A stretch of DNA of 64,000 nucleotides from Streptomyces lydicus. Lineage in GTDB: Bacteria > Actinomycetota > Actinomycetes > Streptomycetales > Streptomycetaceae. Below, piece after piece: positions 61,742-64,000 of the stretch; the stretch's first letter is position 1; the number at the start of each line of letters is the position of its first letter. Where the stretch lies: the NCBI RefSeq assembly GCF_001729485.1, contig NZ_CP017157.1, forward strand, positions 682,001-746,000, read 5' to 3'. The translations under genes were made by a program, and so were the position numbers. The notes under the pieces were generated by a model. The model did no database searches. It was not told the DNA's origin and saw only the letters and a list, made by a program, of their open reading frames with translations.

Positions 61742-62836
61742 ATGAACCATCACGCGGACGGAGCGGAACTGCTCACCATCGGCGCGTTCGCCCGCGCCTC
61801 CCGGCTCTCGCCGAAGGCCCTGCGCCTCTACGACGAGCTGCGCCTGCTGCCGCCGGCCCACGTCGACCCGGTCAACGGCTACCGCCGTTACGCCCCGGCC
61901 CAGTTGGAGCGGGCCCGCCTGGTCGCCTGGCTGCGCCGGCTCGGCATGCCGCTGGCCCGCATCCGCGAGGTGTGCGCGCTGACGCCCGACGCGGCGGCCG
62001 AGGCGGTCGCCGCGTACTGGGCACAGGTCGAAGCCGACACCGCCGCCCGCCGTGACCTGGCCGCCTTCCTCGTCGACCAGCTCCAACGGAAGGACACCAG
62101 CCCCATGAACGCCTCAGCCACGCCACTGACCATGCGCTACGCCGCCCGCACCGACCGCGGCCTGGTCCGCCCGGCCAACCAGGACGCCGCCCACGCCGGC
62201 CCGCGGCTGCTCGCCGTCGCCGACGGCTACGGCCCGGAGGGCGACCGCGCCGCGGCCGCCGCCGTGGGCGCGCTCCAGCACCTGGACGACGCCCCGGCCG
62301 GCACGGACCCCCTGGCGGCACTGGAGGAAGCGGCCCGCGGCGCCCACCGGGCCGCCCCGACGGCCGACGAGGCCACCGGCAGCACCCTCACCGCCCTCCT
62401 GCGCGCCGGCTCCCAACTGGCCCTCCTGCACATCGGCGACTCCCGGGCCTACGTCCTGCGCGACTCCGGCCTGTTCCGCGTCACCCACGACCACAGCCTG
62501 GTCCAGTCCCTCGTCGACGAGGGCCGCCTCACCCCCGAAGAGGCCCCGTCCCACCCGCAGCGCGCCCAGCTCCTGCGCTCCCTGGACGGCGACAGCCCGT
62601 TCACCCCGGACCTCCAACTGCTCGACGCCCGCGCCGGCGAGCGCTACCTCCTGTGCACCGACGGCCTCACCGGCGTGGTCCCGCCCGAGTCCCTCCAGGA
62701 CGTACTGACCGCCGCCGAAACCCCCGAGCAGGCCGTGGCGGACCTGATCGCCCTGGCCCACGCGGCGGGCGCGCCGGACAACGTGGCGTGCGTGGTGGCG
62801 GACCTGCATCCGGCCGACGCCGAGGTCCCCGCGTAG
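61742..62836 (+). CDS. MerR-type DNA-binding domain fused to a PP2C-type protein phosphatase
   Basis: A 364-residue two-domain protein. Residues 9-115 are a MerR winged helix: LTIGAFARASRLSPKALRLY, VNGYRRYAPAQLERARLV, LRRLGMPLARIREV and a dimerisation helix. Residues 128-357 are a PP2C serine/threonine phosphatase: RPANQDAA, VADGYGPEGD, GSTLTALLRAG, LHIGDSRAYVLRDSG, LLCTDGLTGVVPPE and APDNVACVVADL, keeping all metal-binding Asp positions. This suggests a regulator whose DNA binding and phosphatase activity are joined. GGAAGGAGG precedes ATG 61742. No obvious target gene is adjacent. Confidence 0.9.
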   Translation: MNHHADGAELLTIGAFARASRLSPKALRLYDELRLLPPAHVDPVNGYRRYAPAQLERARLVAWLRRLGMPLARIREVCALTPDAAAEAVAAYWAQVEADTAARRDLAAFLVDQLQRKDTSPMNASATPLTMRYAARTDRGLVRPANQDAAHAGPRLLAVADGYGPEGDRAAAAAVGALQHLDDAPAGTDPLAALEEAARGAHRAAPTADEATGSTLTALLRAGSQLALLHIGDSRAYVLRDSGLFRVTHDHSLVQSLVDEGRLTPEEAPSHPQRAQLLRSLDGDSPFTPDLQLLDARAGERYLLCTDGLTGVVPPESLQDVLTAAETPEQAVADLIALAHAAGAPDNVACVVADLHPADAEVPA

Positions 62837-62845
62837 GCGGCACGA

Positions 62846-62875
62846 CGGCGGCCCCGGCGCGTTCCGGGGCCGCCG
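62846..62875. terminator. Bidirectional terminator
   Basis: CGGCGGCCCCGG (62846-62857) pairs with CCGGGGCCGCCG (62864-62875), 12 bp with a 6-nt loop, between the converging MerR-PP2C and flavoprotein genes. Confidence 0.75.
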
Positions 62876-62891
62876 GCACCCGCCCGAGCGG

Positions 62892-64000
62892 TTACGCGAG
62901 TCCCTTGAGCATGGCCCTGAAGTAGAGCTGCGGCAGGCCGTAGCGCTTGAGGAACCACATGTCGGTGCGTTCGCGCGTGGTGTCGATGAACGGAAGGGAG
63001 GGCGTGGGCCGCAGGTCGTAGTCGAACTCGGCGAGCAGCATCTTGTGCCGCGCGGTGACCAGCGGGCAGGAGGTGTAGCCGTCGTAGCGGGCGGCGGCGG
63101 GGCGCCCGCGCAACCCGGCGAGGAGATTGCTGACGACGACCGGGGCCTGCTTGCGGATCGCCGCACCCGTCTTGGACGTCGAAAGGTTGGCGACATCGCC
63201 GAGCACGAAGACATGGGGGAAGTCGGGGTGCTGAAGCGTCTCGCGGTCCGCCGCGACGTACCCGTAGGGGGACTGGGGGTCGGCGAGCGGACCGTCGGCG
63301 AGCCAGCGCGGGGCCCGCTGCGGCGGTACGGCGTGCAGCAGGTCGTAGCGGACCGTCTCCGCCGTCCCGGTGGTGTGATCGGTGAGCACCGCCTCCCGCG
63401 CCGGCCCGTCGACAGCGGTCATCTCCGAGCTCAGCCGCACCTCGATGCCGTAGCGGCGGGCCGTCTCCCGCAGCGCCCGGTCGAAGACCGGCACCTTGAA
63501 CATCGCGGGCTCCGGGAGCACCAGAATGGTGCGGATCGACTTCAGCACCCCGCGCTTGCGCCAGTGGTCGGCGGCCAGATACGCGATCTTCTGCGGGGCG
63601 CCGCCGCATTTCACCGGCCCCGACGGCATGGTGAAGACCGCCGTGCCACGGCGCATCCGGCGGATCAACTCCCAGGTGAGCGGGGCGAGATCGGGCCGGT
63701 AGTTGCTCGACACCCCGCCGTGGCCGAGCGCCGGGGCGAGGCCGGGCACGCCGTCCCAGTCCAGCTCCAGACCGGGCGCCAGCACCAGCCGCCCGTAGGA
63801 GAGCACCCGGCCGGAGGCGGTGGTGACGGTGCGGGCGGTCGGATCGACGGCGGTGGCGCGTTCCCGCAGCCAGCGCACGCCCGGCGGCATGACGTCCGCC
63901 TCGGTGCGCAGCGAGGCCCGCAACGGCGCCTGGCCACCCCCGACGAGCGTCCACAGCGGCTGGTACCAGTGCGTCTCGGACGGCTCCAGCAGCGCGATGT
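62892..64000 (-). CDS. Sulfide:quinone oxidoreductase-like FAD flavoprotein, 5' end beyond the window
   Basis: Partial gene, 369 residues visible. The N-terminal side shows THWYQPLWTLVGGG, the SQR-family segment after the first FAD-binding fold, so only the extreme N-terminus is missing. Further signatures are YGRLVLAPGLELDW, TMPSGPVKCGGAPQKIAYL with a conserved Cys, and VFVLGDVANLSTSKTGAAIR, the second FAD motif. SQR family members oxidise sulfide or polysulfide at the membrane. The C-terminus ends with an amphipathic LYFRAMLKGLA, as in membrane-associated members. Confidence 0.9.
   Translation of the reverse strand, partial: IALLEPSETHWYQPLWTLVGGGQAPLRASLRTEADVMPPGVRWLRERATAVDPTARTVTTASGRVLSYGRLVLAPGLELDWDGVPGLAPALGHGGVSSNYRPDLAPLTWELIRRMRRGTAVFTMPSGPVKCGGAPQKIAYLAADHWRKRGVLKSIRTILVLPEPAMFKVPVFDRALRETARRYGIEVRLSSEMTAVDGPAREAVLTDHTTGTAETVRYDLLHAVPPQRAPRWLADGPLADPQSPYGYVAADRETLQHPDFPHVFVLGDVANLSTSKTGAAIRKQAPVVVSNLLAGLRGRPAAARYDGYTSCPLVTARHKMLLAEFDYDLRPTPSLPFIDTTRERTDMWFLKRYGLPQLYFRAMLKGLA

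Noticed and set aside
1..64000. CRISPR arrays, riboswitches, rRNA and complete insertion sequences
   Set aside because: I looked for regularly spaced repeats, rRNA signatures and transposase genes and saw none; small RNAs cannot be excluded by eye.

Overview
The window is high-GC actinobacterial chromosome and almost certainly comes from a Streptomyces. The signs are a SARP-type regulator with a rare TTA codon, an hrdD-fruR-fruK-fruA block in the order I recall from Streptomyces coelicolor, a DUF397 protein, a modular type I PKS, and very strong third-position GC in every real gene. Both ends cut a gene: a decayed integrase on the left and a sulfide:quinone-reductase-like flavoprotein on the right.

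Layout. 1-456: a frameshifted tyrosine-integrase 3' end beside a tRNA-Arg(CCU), the scar of an integrative element. 871-4135: a small secreted-peptide-like ORF converging on a large SARP/NB-ARC/TPR regulator. 4390-34417: a 30-kb biosynthetic gene cluster, all on the + strand with mostly overlapping genes. 34451-42951: accessory and housekeeping genes (two TetR regulators, a MarR regulator, M6 protease, DHA2 exporter, LigB-type dioxygenase, GNAT and others). 43179-48453: hrdD and the fructose PTS operon. 48649-64000: core-type genes (lipoprotein, imine-reductase-like, two L,D-transpeptidase-like proteins, CoA transferase, VIT family, P1 peptidase, LtrA, O-methyltransferase, M20 peptidase, MerR-PP2C fusion, SQR).

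The cluster is the main item. Its first half encodes an amino-group carrier protein (AmCP, LysW-like, C-terminal EDWGE) with a LysX-type ligase, an ArgC-like LysY reductase, a LysZ kinase fused to a LysK hydrolase, a DegT-type aminotransferase next to a shortened aminotransferase-like protein without the PLP lysine, and a split transketolase. This set matches the known AmCP route in Streptomyces in which carrier-bound glutamate is reduced to the semialdehyde, extended by two carbons by transketolase, aminated and released as a diamino-dihydroxyheptanoate. An ATP-grasp ligase, an amidohydrolase, an MFS exporter, an SDR and an ABM-fold protein follow.

The second half is a two-protein PKS-NRPS. 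The first protein is KSQ-AT-ACP plus KS-AT-DH-ER-KR-ACP. The second is a KS lacking a catalytic His, a truncated AT lacking the catalytic Ser, ACP, then Cy-A(Cys)-PCP-TE. It is predicted to make a short branched acyl chain that is passed without elongation to cysteine and cyclised to a 2-alkyl-thiazoline carboxylate. An acyl-CoA-dehydrogenase-fold flavoprotein closes the operon and may oxidise the ring or an amine. I infer, but cannot show, that the ATP-grasp ligase joins the AmCP-derived amino acid to the thiazoline acid. I do not recognise a known product for this gene set.

Control. The SARP has one in-frame TTA codon (bldA-type control) and reads divergently from the cluster across a 254-bp region with three adjacent inverted repeats. 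Other regulatory sites visible by eye: a sigma-R-type promoter before hrdD (GGAAT-N18-GTT), a Crp-type palindrome (TGTGA-N6-TCACA) before an L,D-transpeptidase gene, a DevR/DosR-like box (GGGACTTAAGTCCC) before a small membrane protein, and palindromes or direct repeats beside each TetR/MarR gene.
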